From contig DATAUC010000077.1 in NCBI GenBank assembly GCA_036268485.1, positions 124,001 through 188,000 of the forward strand: a DNA stretch of 64,000 nucleotides, in the 5' to 3' direction. The DNA comes from Bog-473 sp036268485 (GTDB lineage Bacteria > Actinomycetota > Acidimicrobiia > Acidimicrobiales > RAAP-2). Of the stretch, positions 34,262 through 42,726 are shown in pieces. Made by a program: the position numbers and the translations under genes. The notes under the pieces are model-generated. The model was not told the DNA's origin and made no database searches. It was given only the letters and a program-made list of their open reading frames with translations. Position 1 is the stretch's first letter; each line of letters opens with the position of its first letter.

Positions 34262-35125
34262 GTGAGTGTGACGAAGGAGGCGGACAAGTCTCCCAAAGGG
34301 AGAGAACGTACCAACGCTGGGCCGCGTCGAGCGGGAAATGTCGACGTCTATCTGAGGCGCACCCGCGCGCTGGCGATCGTAGTCGTCGTGCTCCTGACCG
34401 CCGGCGTAATTTCGGACATCTTGGGCGTGAAGTTCTGGGGGCGTCACGCGTTGATCACGGGCCTGGTCTCGAGCGTGCTTGTCGTCATGGTGTCGGTCGC
34501 CGTCATTAATGAATTACTCGAGCGGAGAAGACGCCAGCGCTGGAGTGTTCTCGCTCAATACGTCATGTTCAAATTGGTTCGAAATGCGCGGATGATATGG
34601 ACCGGCGTCCTCGACCTGGCCGGCCTCTTGCCGACCGGAGCCAATCAGCAGGAGTTCGTCGATCGAGGTTCAGAGATCGTCCGGGACACCTCCCGGCTGA
34701 CCGCCGCGGTTCGCCGAATTGTTGACGACGACGAGTTCCTCGGCCGATTGCATTCCGAAATCGCATTCCTTGCCGAGCATGCAGATGATGTGCTGGGTCG
34801 ATGGGCCGCCGTCATGCTCAGTGCGGAGGTGTATGCCGAAGTCATCGACCGCCACGTGGAACTGGCGGGAGACCTGGCCTGGATGGGCAGCCTGCTCGAT
34901 ACGCTCTACCCGCCGGACGACATCCGGCGCCAGAGGCGGGCCCGCAGCAGCGCCGCCATCCAGATCGAGCCGGGCCGCGGTGGTGAGTGGTTGGCCGACC
35001 GGATTGTCGTGATCACCCAGCTGGCCGAGGAGCTCGACCAGGGCACCGTGAAGCTTGCCCTGCGGATCGTGCCAGTCGAGTGGTGGGAGATGCGGTTAGC
35101 CACCACTCCACAAGCTGGCGACTGA
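34262..35125 (+). CDS. Hypothetical membrane protein with two N-terminal helices
   Basis: A 287-residue protein not recognised. A basic start (about 30 residues) precedes two membrane helices (ALAIVVVVLLTAGVISDILG and ITGLVSSVLVVMVSVAVIN, about 37-85), followed by ~200 residues of soluble helical domain beginning ELLERRRRQRW. No catalytic motif is evident. Starts with GTG; divergent from the SMP-30 gene. Confidence 0.7.
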   Translation: MSVTKEADKSPKGRERTNAGPRRAGNVDVYLRRTRALAIVVVVLLTAGVISDILGVKFWGRHALITGLVSSVLVVMVSVAVINELLERRRRQRWSVLAQYVMFKLVRNARMIWTGVLDLAGLLPTGANQQEFVDRGSEIVRDTSRLTAAVRRIVDDDEFLGRLHSEIAFLAEHADDVLGRWAAVMLSAEVYAEVIDRHVELAGDLAWMGSLLDTLYPPDDIRRQRRARSSAAIQIEPGRGGEWLADRIVVITQLAEELDQGTVKLALRIVPVEWWEMRLATTPQAGD

Positions 35126-35127
35126 CT

Positions 35128-35315
35128 GAGCGCTCGTGCCTCAGGCGCCCGTGTTCATGTTGATGCCAGACCGTCCGGCCGCTGGGTGAGAACACGACGG
35201 TGCCGACATCGACCCCGTCGGTTTTGGGCAGGATTGGATCGAACCACACCTCGCCGGTCGCCGCAGTGTTCAGTTCTGACGGAAGGGTCTGCGCGTCACC
35301 TCGCACAATCAACAT
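35128..35315 (-). pseudogene. Truncated cupin-domain gene
   Basis: The ATG at 35315 has AAAGG 6 nt upstream and encodes MLIVRGDAQTLPSE, then TGEVWFDPILPK and VFSPSGRTVWHQHEHG, the first half of a small cupin including the first metal motif (HxH). After HQHEHG the family sequence stops and the frame runs antisense into the neighbouring gene to 35013. The C-terminal half, with the second metal motif, is gone, so this is a deletion remnant. Confidence 0.6.
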
Positions 35316-35345
35316 GCGGCACCTTTCTCCAAGTCGCCCACCATC

Positions 35346-36314
35346 TTACGGTTCCATCAAGATGGCACTATTGGCCGCCGCTACAGCGCTGGCGTGGTTG
35401 CGCAGGGCGTCCCGAAGCTCGGGGGGATCAAGCACTTCGCAAGGCGGATTCAGGCCGGCCAGGTAGCCCACCATCCTCTCCACATTGGTGGATCCCAGCT
35501 CAATGACGGTTGACGTCCCTTCGTCCTCGAAGACAGCAATCGTCCGTGGAACCACTCTCGTCGCTTCCTCCACCGACAGAGGCAACCGGATACGAGCCCG
35601 GTACTCGTAGGCGCCGATGGAGGCTCCATCCGTCATGATCTCGACGGGATCGGGATGGTCCCTGGCCTCGAATCGAGTGCCTACCGATTCCGGGTTCCTG
35701 ACGCGATCGAGCCGGAAGGTCCGCCAATCGTCGCGATCCACATCCCAGGCCACCAGGTACCAACGCCAGCCGCTGCGGATCAGCCGCAGGGGTTCGATGA
35801 GCCGACTCGTGGCGGCACCCACCTTGTCGACGTAGTCGAATCGAGCGCGCTCTTGGGCCGAGCAGGCGTGGGCCAGGAGCATGAGGTGGCCGGCATCGAC
35901 CTGCTCTTGCGGTCCTCGCCACAACAGGGAGGCAGTGCTTTCATGGAGAGAGCGGACCCGACCCGCTACGTGGACCGGCAGAATCTGGTCCAACTTGGCC
36001 ATAGCGGAGATCGCCGACTCCTCCAGGCCGGCGATGCTGCCATCAATGGCACTGCGCAGTCCGATGACGATCGCCGCCGCCTCATCGTCGTTAAAGAGCA
36101 ACGGGGGGAGGCGTCCGCCGCGGCTGAGCTGGTAGCCCCCGAATCGGCCGGGCACCGCTTCGACCGGATAACCCAGGTGCCGGAGTCGTTCGATGTCGCG
36201 CCGGACGGTTCGCTCGGTGACATCGAGACGAGCTGCCAATTCCATGCCGCCCCAGGATCGCCGGGTCTGGAGCAGCGAGAGGAGTTCGAGCATCCGTCCC
36301 GGGGTATCTCCCAT
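35346..36314 (-). CDS. YafY-type HTH-WYL transcriptional regulator
   Basis: A 322-residue regulator: DeoR-like winged helix (RMLELLSLLQTRRSWGGMELAARLDVTERTVRRDIERLRHLGYPVEA, about 7-53), then a WYL domain (RLIRSGWRWYLVAWDVDRDDWRTFRLDRV, near 185-215) and the WCX C-terminal part. WYL domains sense ligands, often nucleotides. ATG 36314 is the family-like start; ATG 36356 is 14 codons upstream and would leave 19 nt to the divergent MFS gene. A GGACA-N5-TGTCC repeat lies between. Confidence 0.9.
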   Translation of the reverse strand: MGDTPGRMLELLSLLQTRRSWGGMELAARLDVTERTVRRDIERLRHLGYPVEAVPGRFGGYQLSRGGRLPPLLFNDDEAAAIVIGLRSAIDGSIAGLEESAISAMAKLDQILPVHVAGRVRSLHESTASLLWRGPQEQVDAGHLMLLAHACSAQERARFDYVDKVGAATSRLIEPLRLIRSGWRWYLVAWDVDRDDWRTFRLDRVRNPESVGTRFEARDHPDPVEIMTDGASIGAYEYRARIRLPLSVEEATRVVPRTIAVFEDEGTSTVIELGSTNVERMVGYLAGLNPPCEVLDPPELRDALRNHASAVAAANSAILMEP

Positions 36315-36337
36315 ATCCCCATACTTTCTCACTTTCA

Positions 36338-36352
36338 GGACAGAATGTGTCC
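36338..36352. promoter_or_regulatory. Candidate operator of the WYL regulator
   Basis: GGACA-GAATG-TGTCC is a perfect inverted repeat in the short gap between the WYL regulator and the divergent MFS pump gene. Confidence 0.45.
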
Positions 36353-36375
36353 GCATATGAGATTACGGTTGCCTT

Positions 36376-37905
36376 ATGACCACAGACGACCATCGGAACA
36401 TCGAATCGTTAGATCCGACTGCCGCCCCTGACCGCCAGCGTTGGAAGGCTCTGGGCGTCATCGCCCTCGTGCAGTTCATCCTCGTCCTCGACATCACGGT
36501 CGTGAATGTGGCGCTGCCCCACATTCAGGTTGACCTCGGATTCAGCCGAGCCGGCCTGGCCTGGGTCGTCGACGGCTACGTCCTGACCGCCGGTGGATTG
36601 ATCCTGCTTGGCGGGCGGTTGGCAGACCTCCTGGGCCGCAAGCGGATGTTCCTGATCGGTGTCACGCTCTTTGCGGTCGCATCGGTACTGAGTGGAGCGG
36701 CCGTTGATCCGGCCATGCTGGTGGCCAGTCGCTTCCTCCAGGGCATCGGAGAAGCGATCGCCGGTCCGGCCTCCTTTGGCCTTATTGCGCTGCTCTTCAC
36801 CGAGCCCAAGGAGCGAGCCCAAGCGATCGGCGTGTTCGGCGGTGTGGCTGGCCTGGGTGGAACCCTCGGCCCGATTATCTCCGGCCTCCTGATCGCCGCT
36901 GGGTCGTGGCGATGGATCTTCTTCGTCAATGTGCCGGTAGCCATCGTTGCCGTGGTGGCCGTCGGTCGATTGGTCCACGAAAGCAGAGCCGAAGCAAACC
37001 CTCTTCACGCCGGGCAACGCCCCGACATCGCCGGAGCGGTGCTCGGGACAGCTGGGCTTACTGGCCTTGTCTACGGCTTCATTTCGGCCGGAACGCACGC
37101 CTGGGGTTCGGTGTCGGTCACGATTCCCCTGGCGGCCGGGGTCGTTCTCTTGGCGCTCTTCGTCCTGCAGGAGCGCCGAGCGATCGCTCCACTGGTGCCG
37201 GTGGGATTCCTCAAGAATCGGACCAGAGTCACGGCCAACCTCACGTCTCTCTTTTTCTTCAGCGTCTTCTTTGCCATGTTCTTCTTGTTGACTCTCTACT
37301 TCCAGGAGGTTGAGCACTGGTCGGCCATTCGGACGGGATTGGCCTACCTCCCGTTCGGAGTCGTCATCGGTATGGGCATCGCGTTCTCCAGTTCGCTGGT
37401 ACCCAAGGTCGGCGTCAAGATTCTGATTTCCGCGGGCTTCGTGTTCGTGGGGGTTGGTATCTTCCTGCTCTCCCGCATCACCGTCGGCGGCTTCTACTGG
37501 TCCGAGGCGTTTCCTGGGCTGGTAGTGATGGCCTTCGGGTCGGGGATCATGTTCGCCACCTACGGGGTGGCATCCATGCACGATGTGTCGGGGCAGGACG
37601 CCAGCCTGGCCGCCGGCGTGCAGTCGACGGCCCAGCAAGTGGGTGGGGCCGTGGGGTTGGCCGTGCTGTCCACGCTCGCCCTTCGTCACGCTCGAGCGGC
37701 CATCGTGCATGGCGTCGTCTCCACGGTGGCCTCGACGGGCGGCGCCGCTCTGGCCTTTCGTGTCGGTGCGGTGGTGGCCTTGGCCGGTGGTGTGATTGTC
37801 GTACTGGTTCCATTCGGTGGGCCCTCTCACGCCGAGGTCGAAGCGCAGACATCGAACACCGACGAGCAGCGGAGTATCGGGGACATCGAACCGGCGCCGG
37901 CATAA
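36376..37905 (+). CDS. MFS drug-efflux transporter, DHA2 (EmrB/QacA) family
   Basis: A 509-residue, 14-helix major facilitator transporter. Motif D1 LDITVVNVALPHIQVDLGFS, motif A LGGRLADLLGRKR and motif C-like GLGGTLGPIISGLLIAAGSWRWIFFVNVP are clear. The family exports cationic drugs, lipids or secondary metabolites by proton antiport. Divergent from the WYL regulator, which likely controls it. Confidence 0.93.
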   Translation: MTTDDHRNIESLDPTAAPDRQRWKALGVIALVQFILVLDITVVNVALPHIQVDLGFSRAGLAWVVDGYVLTAGGLILLGGRLADLLGRKRMFLIGVTLFAVASVLSGAAVDPAMLVASRFLQGIGEAIAGPASFGLIALLFTEPKERAQAIGVFGGVAGLGGTLGPIISGLLIAAGSWRWIFFVNVPVAIVAVVAVGRLVHESRAEANPLHAGQRPDIAGAVLGTAGLTGLVYGFISAGTHAWGSVSVTIPLAAGVVLLALFVLQERRAIAPLVPVGFLKNRTRVTANLTSLFFFSVFFAMFFLLTLYFQEVEHWSAIRTGLAYLPFGVVIGMGIAFSSSLVPKVGVKILISAGFVFVGVGIFLLSRITVGGFYWSEAFPGLVVMAFGSGIMFATYGVASMHDVSGQDASLAAGVQSTAQQVGGAVGLAVLSTLALRHARAAIVHGVVSTVASTGGAALAFRVGAVVALAGGVIVVLVPFGGPSHAEVEAQTSNTDEQRSIGDIEPAPA

Positions 37906-38053
37906 CTCTGTGTAACTGGGGTTGCTTGCTCAAGGGGTCCCTTGGCCTAGGCGGCAGGTACATTGCGTACGTTCTGGGTGTCGGCCCATTCGTGATGAGG
38001 AGCCTTCGATCAGACCACCCGCCCCGGCTGTTCTCCCCAAGAGACGGCTCACC

Positions 38054-38926
38054 ATGGCTGCTCTCCTGGGTGGAGCGATCCTCGTCGCGCCGATGCTCCT
38101 GCTCAACCGCACGACGGTTGGATCCCCGCTGGCGGCGGGCCAGCCAGCGTCGCGCCACGGCGGCGCCATAGCGCTGACGTCGAACCTGGCTCCGGTCGTG
38201 CCACCCCCGACAACCACCGTCGCCCCTGGCACCTCCACCGTGACAGTGGAGCCGGGAATGACGGTGCGGGACGTGTCCAAAGAGGTTGGCTCCCTGCCGG
38301 GGCACAACGCGGCTTCATTCGCTCGCACAGCGGCAAGCGGGGCGATCCACTCCTTCTATACGCCAATCGGATCGGACGATCTCGAAGGCGTCCTGGGGAC
38401 TGGGACCTACGACGTCATGCCCGGGGAGTCCGACGAGGCCATTCTCCGGGCCATGGTGGTCCAGTTCTCGGCCCAGGCGCAGGAGGCCGGACTGACCTTC
38501 GCCTCGGCTGCTGGTCGTGGACTCTCCGTGTACGAGATCCTCACCGCGGCGTCCATTGTGCAGCAGGAGGGTTACATCGCCAAGAACATGCCCGGCGTGG
38601 CCCGCGTCATCTACAACCGCCTGTCCATCGGCAAGCCTCTGCAGATGAATGCCACCGTCCTGTACCCCCTGGGGCAGGTCGGTGGAGCGTTCACCGTTCA
38701 GGACGAGCACGTGGAGTCCCCCTACAACTCGTACCTGCACACCGGCCTTCCTCCGACCCCCATCTGCACCCCGTCACTGACGGCACTCCGGGCGGCCATG
38801 AACCCGCCGGTGGGCAGCTGGCTCTACTTCAACGTGGTCAATGCCGATGGCACCGAAGCCTTCAGCTCCACGTTCACTGGCCAACTAGCCAACGAGAAGT
38901 TGGCTCAGAAGCTGGGCATCGGGTAA
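38054..38926 (+). CDS. MltG/YceG-like endolytic transglycosylase
   Basis: A 290-residue (from this ATG) membrane-anchored YceG/MltG-type protein. A membrane helix (MAALLGGAILVAPMLLL) is followed by a Pro/Thr-rich linker, a LysM-like subdomain (VEPGMTVRDVSKEVGSLPGHNAASF, LEGVLGTGTYDVMPGE) and the catalytic core ILTAASIVQQEGYIAKNMPGVARVIYNRL with its active-site Glu, ending NPPVGSWLYFNVVNADG. It cleaves nascent peptidoglycan strands. A better ribosome-binding site (GAGGAG, 37997-38002) lies 6 nt before an in-frame ATC at 38009, which would add a basic cytoplasmic segment; no standard start exists there. Confidence 0.87.
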   Translation: MAALLGGAILVAPMLLLNRTTVGSPLAAGQPASRHGGAIALTSNLAPVVPPPTTTVAPGTSTVTVEPGMTVRDVSKEVGSLPGHNAASFARTAASGAIHSFYTPIGSDDLEGVLGTGTYDVMPGESDEAILRAMVVQFSAQAQEAGLTFASAAGRGLSVYEILTAASIVQQEGYIAKNMPGVARVIYNRLSIGKPLQMNATVLYPLGQVGGAFTVQDEHVESPYNSYLHTGLPPTPICTPSLTALRAAMNPPVGSWLYFNVVNADGTEAFSSTFTGQLANEKLAQKLGIG

Positions 38927-38927
38927 C

Positions 38928-40022
38928 TCAGAGCGAGTCAACCTTCACGACCCGGGTCGACGGAAGAATATCCACGACATGTGGTCCCACCCATCGGACC
39001 CCGATAGTGCCGCGCTGGTGGCCGGCGGTATCGAGCCAGTTGGGGAGCCCCGGATCATTTCGAGCAATGACGAAACGGACACTGCCGTCGGCCTCTCGTT
39101 GTGCCGAATGACAGTTCAGCGTCGCCTGATGATGCACGTAGTCGAGCGTTTCCATCCAGTGGTTGTGGAGAGCGATCATCCAGTATTCGCAATCGGGCGG
39201 GGTGAACTCCACGACGAGCGCCTCGTCATCGCCCAATTCGAAGTAGGCCTGGTGCCACTTGATCTGCGGGTCTTTGAATTTGTCGGTTTCGGGACGCTCG
39301 GCTTCATCGGTGAAGACGTTCGGCCACTTCGACTGTCGCGTGGCCCACTGCGCACCAATCTCGGCCACCCTCTTCACGTAGAAGCCGGCATAGAGGAGCG
39401 AGAGGTACAGCTCCTCTGGCGTCAGCGGATCGGGCGGTGTGTTGCCAGAGTCCAGGCGCTCGATGTGCATCTCGGCGTGCCGCTGGTGGCGTCGGTCCAG
39501 GAACGTTTGACGGATGGCCAGGCTCCGGGTGTCCACTTCAGAGGGCAGCCAGTTCCCAGCATACTCCCGCTGGGAAATAATCAGCTCGAAGCTGCCATCG
39601 GGCCCTATCTGCATCTGCTCTTCGTGCAGCGTGGCACCGACTCCGGGGCCGCCTCCGCCAAAGCCTCCGCCCGAGAAGAGGTTGAAGCTGATCCACTTGG
39701 CGTCGCCCCTTGTTCCCCAAATCCGATAGTCATACGCGCCATCGAGTGACGTCCCGAGGTAGTGATTATCGGGGTTCTCCCCGACGATTTTCATGGTCTC
39801 GTGACAGGTGCAGATCAGTTGAGGCTGCGTGGGCCGGCCGTACTCGAGCTTTGACTCCAGTGCACACCGGAGCAGCCGGGTAAGCATGCGGAAGCCTTCG
39901 GCTCGGTCGAGCGGATCCGATGGGTTGCCCTCGCTCAGTACGGCTTCCCCGGCGTCGCGCAGGAGGTCGCAAAACTCGCTCCATGCCGTGCCGTCCACAA
40001 CTTTCTGGGTGATCTCGTCCAT
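38928..40022 (-). CDS. DUF1214-domain protein
   Basis: A 364-residue protein of the DUF1214/DUF1254-type beta-rich family, soluble, without signal peptide. Segments: LGTSLDGAYDYRIWGTRGDAKWISFNLFSGG, LIISQREYAGNWLPSEVDTRSLAIRQTFLDR and DCEYWMIALHNHWMETLDY. Function unknown; the family is frequent near steroid, lipid or sulfotransferase genes in actinobacteria. GAGGAG precedes ATG. It is the last gene of the TetR-SDR-sulfotransferase-DUF1214 operon, 50 nt after the sulfotransferase. Confidence 0.85.
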   Translation of the reverse strand: MDEITQKVVDGTAWSEFCDLLRDAGEAVLSEGNPSDPLDRAEGFRMLTRLLRCALESKLEYGRPTQPQLICTCHETMKIVGENPDNHYLGTSLDGAYDYRIWGTRGDAKWISFNLFSGGGFGGGGPGVGATLHEEQMQIGPDGSFELIISQREYAGNWLPSEVDTRSLAIRQTFLDRRHQRHAEMHIERLDSGNTPPDPLTPEELYLSLLYAGFYVKRVAEIGAQWATRQSKWPNVFTDEAERPETDKFKDPQIKWHQAYFELGDDEALVVEFTPPDCEYWMIALHNHWMETLDYVHHQATLNCHSAQREADGSVRFVIARNDPGLPNWLDTAGHQRGTIGVRWVGPHVVDILPSTRVVKVDSL

Positions 40023-40072
40023 TTTGGGCTCCTCAGTTCAGTGCGAATGTCGGTCGCTGGATGGAGGGCGCG

Positions 40073-41206
40073 TCAACTCGTGACAAAACGCTCGTGGTAA
40101 AAGGCAAACTGCTGGCGCATGGCGGGTACGTCGAGCCCGAACCGGTCAGGCTCATGCGCCGTCGCCTTGCGCTCGGCGGCACTGGCCTCCCACCAGGTTT
40201 GCATTCGCGAGCGGCTCTGTGCCGACAAATCGTGGCCCAGTTCCCCATAGAGCCGCTCAACCTCGCTCAGGGGGTCTCTCTGCATAGCCCTGAAGGGGAC
40301 GTCGAAGAACCTACCGTCGTCATTGTGGTCCCGGAAGACAATGAAACGGCGGAGTGCCTCTGCCCACAGCGTGGCATTGTGAGGTCCAAGAAGAGCGGGA
40401 TCTGGGCACTCGCACAACACGCTGGAGAGAGCCTCAGTCAGGGCGCAGACTGACGGCAGGACCTCGGTGACGTCACGATGGGTTATGACAAACCGTGCCG
40501 TCGGGTAGACGGCATTGAGGGCCTCAATCGAATGCATATGGGACGGCGATTTGAGCCACCACCGATTCGGTGGGCAACGCCATTGGAGAAGTTTGAGGAC
40601 GCGCTCGTGGAATCGATACGCCGGCTCCATGTCGCAGTGCATCAGCCACGCGTTGTAGGTCGGGATGAAGGCCATGCCCTCAAATACTTGCGACCGAAAG
40701 TCCATGGCCATGAGGAGTATGCACTCTTGGGGTCCGACAGCACTGGTCGGAAGGAGGCCGACAAACCCAGGGAACATTTCATTCGTCATATCGATACCGG
40801 CCTGGGCTTCGGCGATGCGGGGATCGGTATCGGCCGAATGGGACTCGGGAGGCGGGCAAGGATGTCCGGCCTCCCACGTGCGCAAGGAACGACGGGTCGC
40901 ATCACAGGCCAAGAGGAAGCTGAGTGCGGTCGATCCCGTTCGGGGCAGGCCGAGTCCAAAGAGAGGCGCCACGATCTCCTCGTCGTCGATTTCAGGGTGG
41001 CCCCGATACCACTGTTCGACTTCCAACCTATTGGCCAGGTAGCCGACGATTTGATCGACAAAGACCTGCTCACCCAAGTCATTGAGATGGGCCTCACCGT
41101 TGAGCGCAGCCACGAGCACGTCCAAGCCCTCTTGCCAAGTATCTGCCCCAAAGTCATCCGACCCGACCCGCTCGCAGGCCGTCTTTACCAGTGTGTTGAC
41201 CTTCAT
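40073..41206 (-). CDS. PAPS-dependent sulfotransferase family protein
   Basis: A 377-residue sulfotransferase. The 5'-phosphosulfate loop is FGLGLPRTGSTALSFLLA (near residue 88), the 3'-phosphate region RFVITHRDVTEVLPSVCALTEAL (near 235) and the LKSPSHMHSIEAL segment is typical of the actinobacterial Sulfotransfer_3 group. It transfers sulfate from PAPS to a hydroxyl of a lipid, sterol or glycolipid. AGGGGGGGAA precedes ATG 41206. An APS kinase, which makes PAPS, lies divergently 1.5 kb away. Confidence 0.9.
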   Translation of the reverse strand: MKVNTLVKTACERVGSDDFGADTWQEGLDVLVAALNGEAHLNDLGEQVFVDQIVGYLANRLEVEQWYRGHPEIDDEEIVAPLFGLGLPRTGSTALSFLLACDATRRSLRTWEAGHPCPPPESHSADTDPRIAEAQAGIDMTNEMFPGFVGLLPTSAVGPQECILLMAMDFRSQVFEGMAFIPTYNAWLMHCDMEPAYRFHERVLKLLQWRCPPNRWWLKSPSHMHSIEALNAVYPTARFVITHRDVTEVLPSVCALTEALSSVLCECPDPALLGPHNATLWAEALRRFIVFRDHNDDGRFFDVPFRAMQRDPLSEVERLYGELGHDLSAQSRSRMQTWWEASAAERKATAHEPDRFGLDVPAMRQQFAFYHERFVTS

Positions 41207-41224
41207 TTCCCCCCCTATCTCTGA

Positions 41225-42028
41225 CTACACGAAGTCCGAGCCACCATCGACATTGACGTTCGCACCAGTGACATAGCCATTTCGTTTGGAGGCCAAGTAC
41301 ACAGTGATACTGGCGACTTCATCGGGCATACCTGCTCGGCCGATGTCAGCCGGCTGATGGAACGTCATTTCGATGAAGCGCATGACGTCGACCGGATCGC
41401 TTGAATCAAGACCTTCCGCCCGCAGGAAGGGATCGAGGGCCTCGGTGAAGCTGGCGGTCACGATTGTCCCTGGGCTGATGGTGTTCACCAGGATCCCGTC
41501 CGGAGCGAGGCTCTTGGAGAGATTCTTCGAGAAGCTCGCCACGGCCGCTTTCGCTGCTGTGTACGCCACCAGACGGGGATTCTGCCGCTGAATTGAATGA
41601 GCGGCGAAGTTCACGATGCGGGCCCAAGGGGCAGCTCGCAGCAGGGGAAGCGCGGCCCGAGTGCAGCGGACCGCGGCCATCAGACCGAGCGACAGCGCCC
41701 TATCCCAATCTTCATCGCTCAGATCCTCGAAGAGCCCATCGGCGGGCCCGATGGTGTTGACAAGGCTCGTGATCGATCCCCATTGGCTGGCAATGTGCGC
41801 AAATGCGTGCGTGATGGCTTCGGGGTTGCCGAGGTCGACTGAGATGCCGAGGACGTCTGGGCTTCCCCGCCGCCGGAGTTCCTCGGCGGTCTCGTCGATT
41901 GCCTCTTGCCCGCGGGCCAGAATGGCAACCCGAGCCCCCTCGTCAGCGAACGCGTGGGCGACCGCCCGTCCCATTCCCTTGCTGGCGCCCGTGACGACGG
42001 CATACGCATCTCCAAGTCCAAGATCCAT
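41225..42028 (-). CDS. SDR-family oxidoreductase
   Basis: A 267-residue classical short-chain dehydrogenase: cofactor motif TGASKGMGRAVAHAF (residues 14-28), NTIGPADG (NNAG variant NTIG), catalytic Ser in NFAAHS, Tyr-x3-Lys in YTAAKAAVASF and the terminal GYVTGANVNVDGG. GAGGAGGGG precedes ATG. It lies between the TetR gene (9 nt) and the sulfotransferase (18 nt) in the same operon and could oxidise or reduce the sulfotransferase substrate. Confidence 0.92.
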   Translation of the reverse strand: MDLGLGDAYAVVTGASKGMGRAVAHAFADEGARVAILARGQEAIDETAEELRRRGSPDVLGISVDLGNPEAITHAFAHIASQWGSITSLVNTIGPADGLFEDLSDEDWDRALSLGLMAAVRCTRAALPLLRAAPWARIVNFAAHSIQRQNPRLVAYTAAKAAVASFSKNLSKSLAPDGILVNTISPGTIVTASFTEALDPFLRAEGLDSSDPVDVMRFIEMTFHQPADIGRAGMPDEVASITVYLASKRNGYVTGANVNVDGGSDFV

Positions 42029-42037
42029 GACCCCTCC

Positions 42038-42628
42038 TCAGTCTCGCTGGCGGTCCGGCGCGATGCCCCTCATGATGAGGTCGATCACTTCGTCTATCCA
42101 CTGGCTATCGATCCGCTCAGGGGGGCCGACGGCCGTGGCAAGAAAGGCCGAACCGCTGATCATGTCCAGCAGAGTGGCAGGGCTGACGTCAGAGCGGACT
42201 TCACCGGTTGCAATTGCTTGGCCAATCCGGTCAAACAGCCAAGTCCATTCACCGCCGGAAAATCTCGAAAGGATGTCCGCATGCAGGGCCGGGGCTGCGG
42301 TCAGTTCGGCCAGAAGTGCCGGCACGGCGGCACGTGCTGCGGGTTGGCTGAGGAGCTGGACGCCGCTCACCAGCATGGAGCGCAGGCCCACTCGGAGATC
42401 TTGATGCTGCGGGACCACGCCCTCAGGAGCAGAGGGGAAGACGGCCTCGTGTACGAGATGAGCCTTCGTGGGCCAGCGGCGGTAGATCGCCGGGGGGGTG
42501 GTCTTGGCCCGACTGGCCACGGCTGCAATCGTGAGTCGCTGGTACCCGACCTCTTCGAGTAGCTCCGCCGTGGCGTGGAGTACGGCCCGGTCGATGCGCT
42601 CATCCCGTGGCCGGCCGGCTGTCCTCAT
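42038..42628 (-). CDS. TetR-family transcriptional regulator
   Basis: A 196-residue regulator: MRTAGRPRDERIDRAVLHATAELLEEVGYQRLTI then AAVASRAKTTPPAIYRRWPTKAHLVHEAV (helix-turn-helix) and a TetR_C ligand domain. ATG 42628 is the conserved-looking start and leaves the ATTACG-N8-CGTAAT palindrome upstream; ATG 42655 would overlap that palindrome. First gene of the SDR/sulfotransferase/DUF1214 operon, divergent from the APS kinase. Confidence 0.87.
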   Translation of the reverse strand: MRTAGRPRDERIDRAVLHATAELLEEVGYQRLTIAAVASRAKTTPPAIYRRWPTKAHLVHEAVFPSAPEGVVPQHQDLRVGLRSMLVSGVQLLSQPAARAAVPALLAELTAAPALHADILSRFSGGEWTWLFDRIGQAIATGEVRSDVSPATLLDMISGSAFLATAVGPPERIDSQWIDEVIDLIMRGIAPDRQRD

Positions 42629-42653
42629 TACGTCTGAACTCGAAGGGGATTGC

Positions 42654-42673
42654 ATTACGGTGCATATCGTAAT
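42654..42673. promoter_or_regulatory. TetR operator
   Basis: ATTACG-N8-CGTAAT is a perfect inverted repeat upstream of the TetR-SDR-sulfotransferase operon and 54 nt before the divergent APS kinase start, suited to control both. Confidence 0.65.
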
Positions 42674-42699
42674 AGAAATAGCGGGGTGCCGCACGCCGC

Positions 42700-42715
42700 T
42701 TCCTTTCTAAAGGAA
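42700..42715 (+). promoter_or_regulatory. Hairpin overlapping the cysC ribosome-binding site
   Basis: TTCCTTT-CT-AAAGGAA forms a 7-bp stem with a 2-nt loop (in practice a 6-bp stem); its right arm is the purine-rich Shine-Dalgarno segment of the GTG at 42727. Pairing would hide the ribosome-binding site. Confidence 0.4.
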
Positions 42716-42726
42716 GGCACGGGGTC

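Noticed and set aside
36409..37830. 473-residue minus-strand open frame
   Set aside because: Complement of the MFS pump gene; composition is shadow-like.
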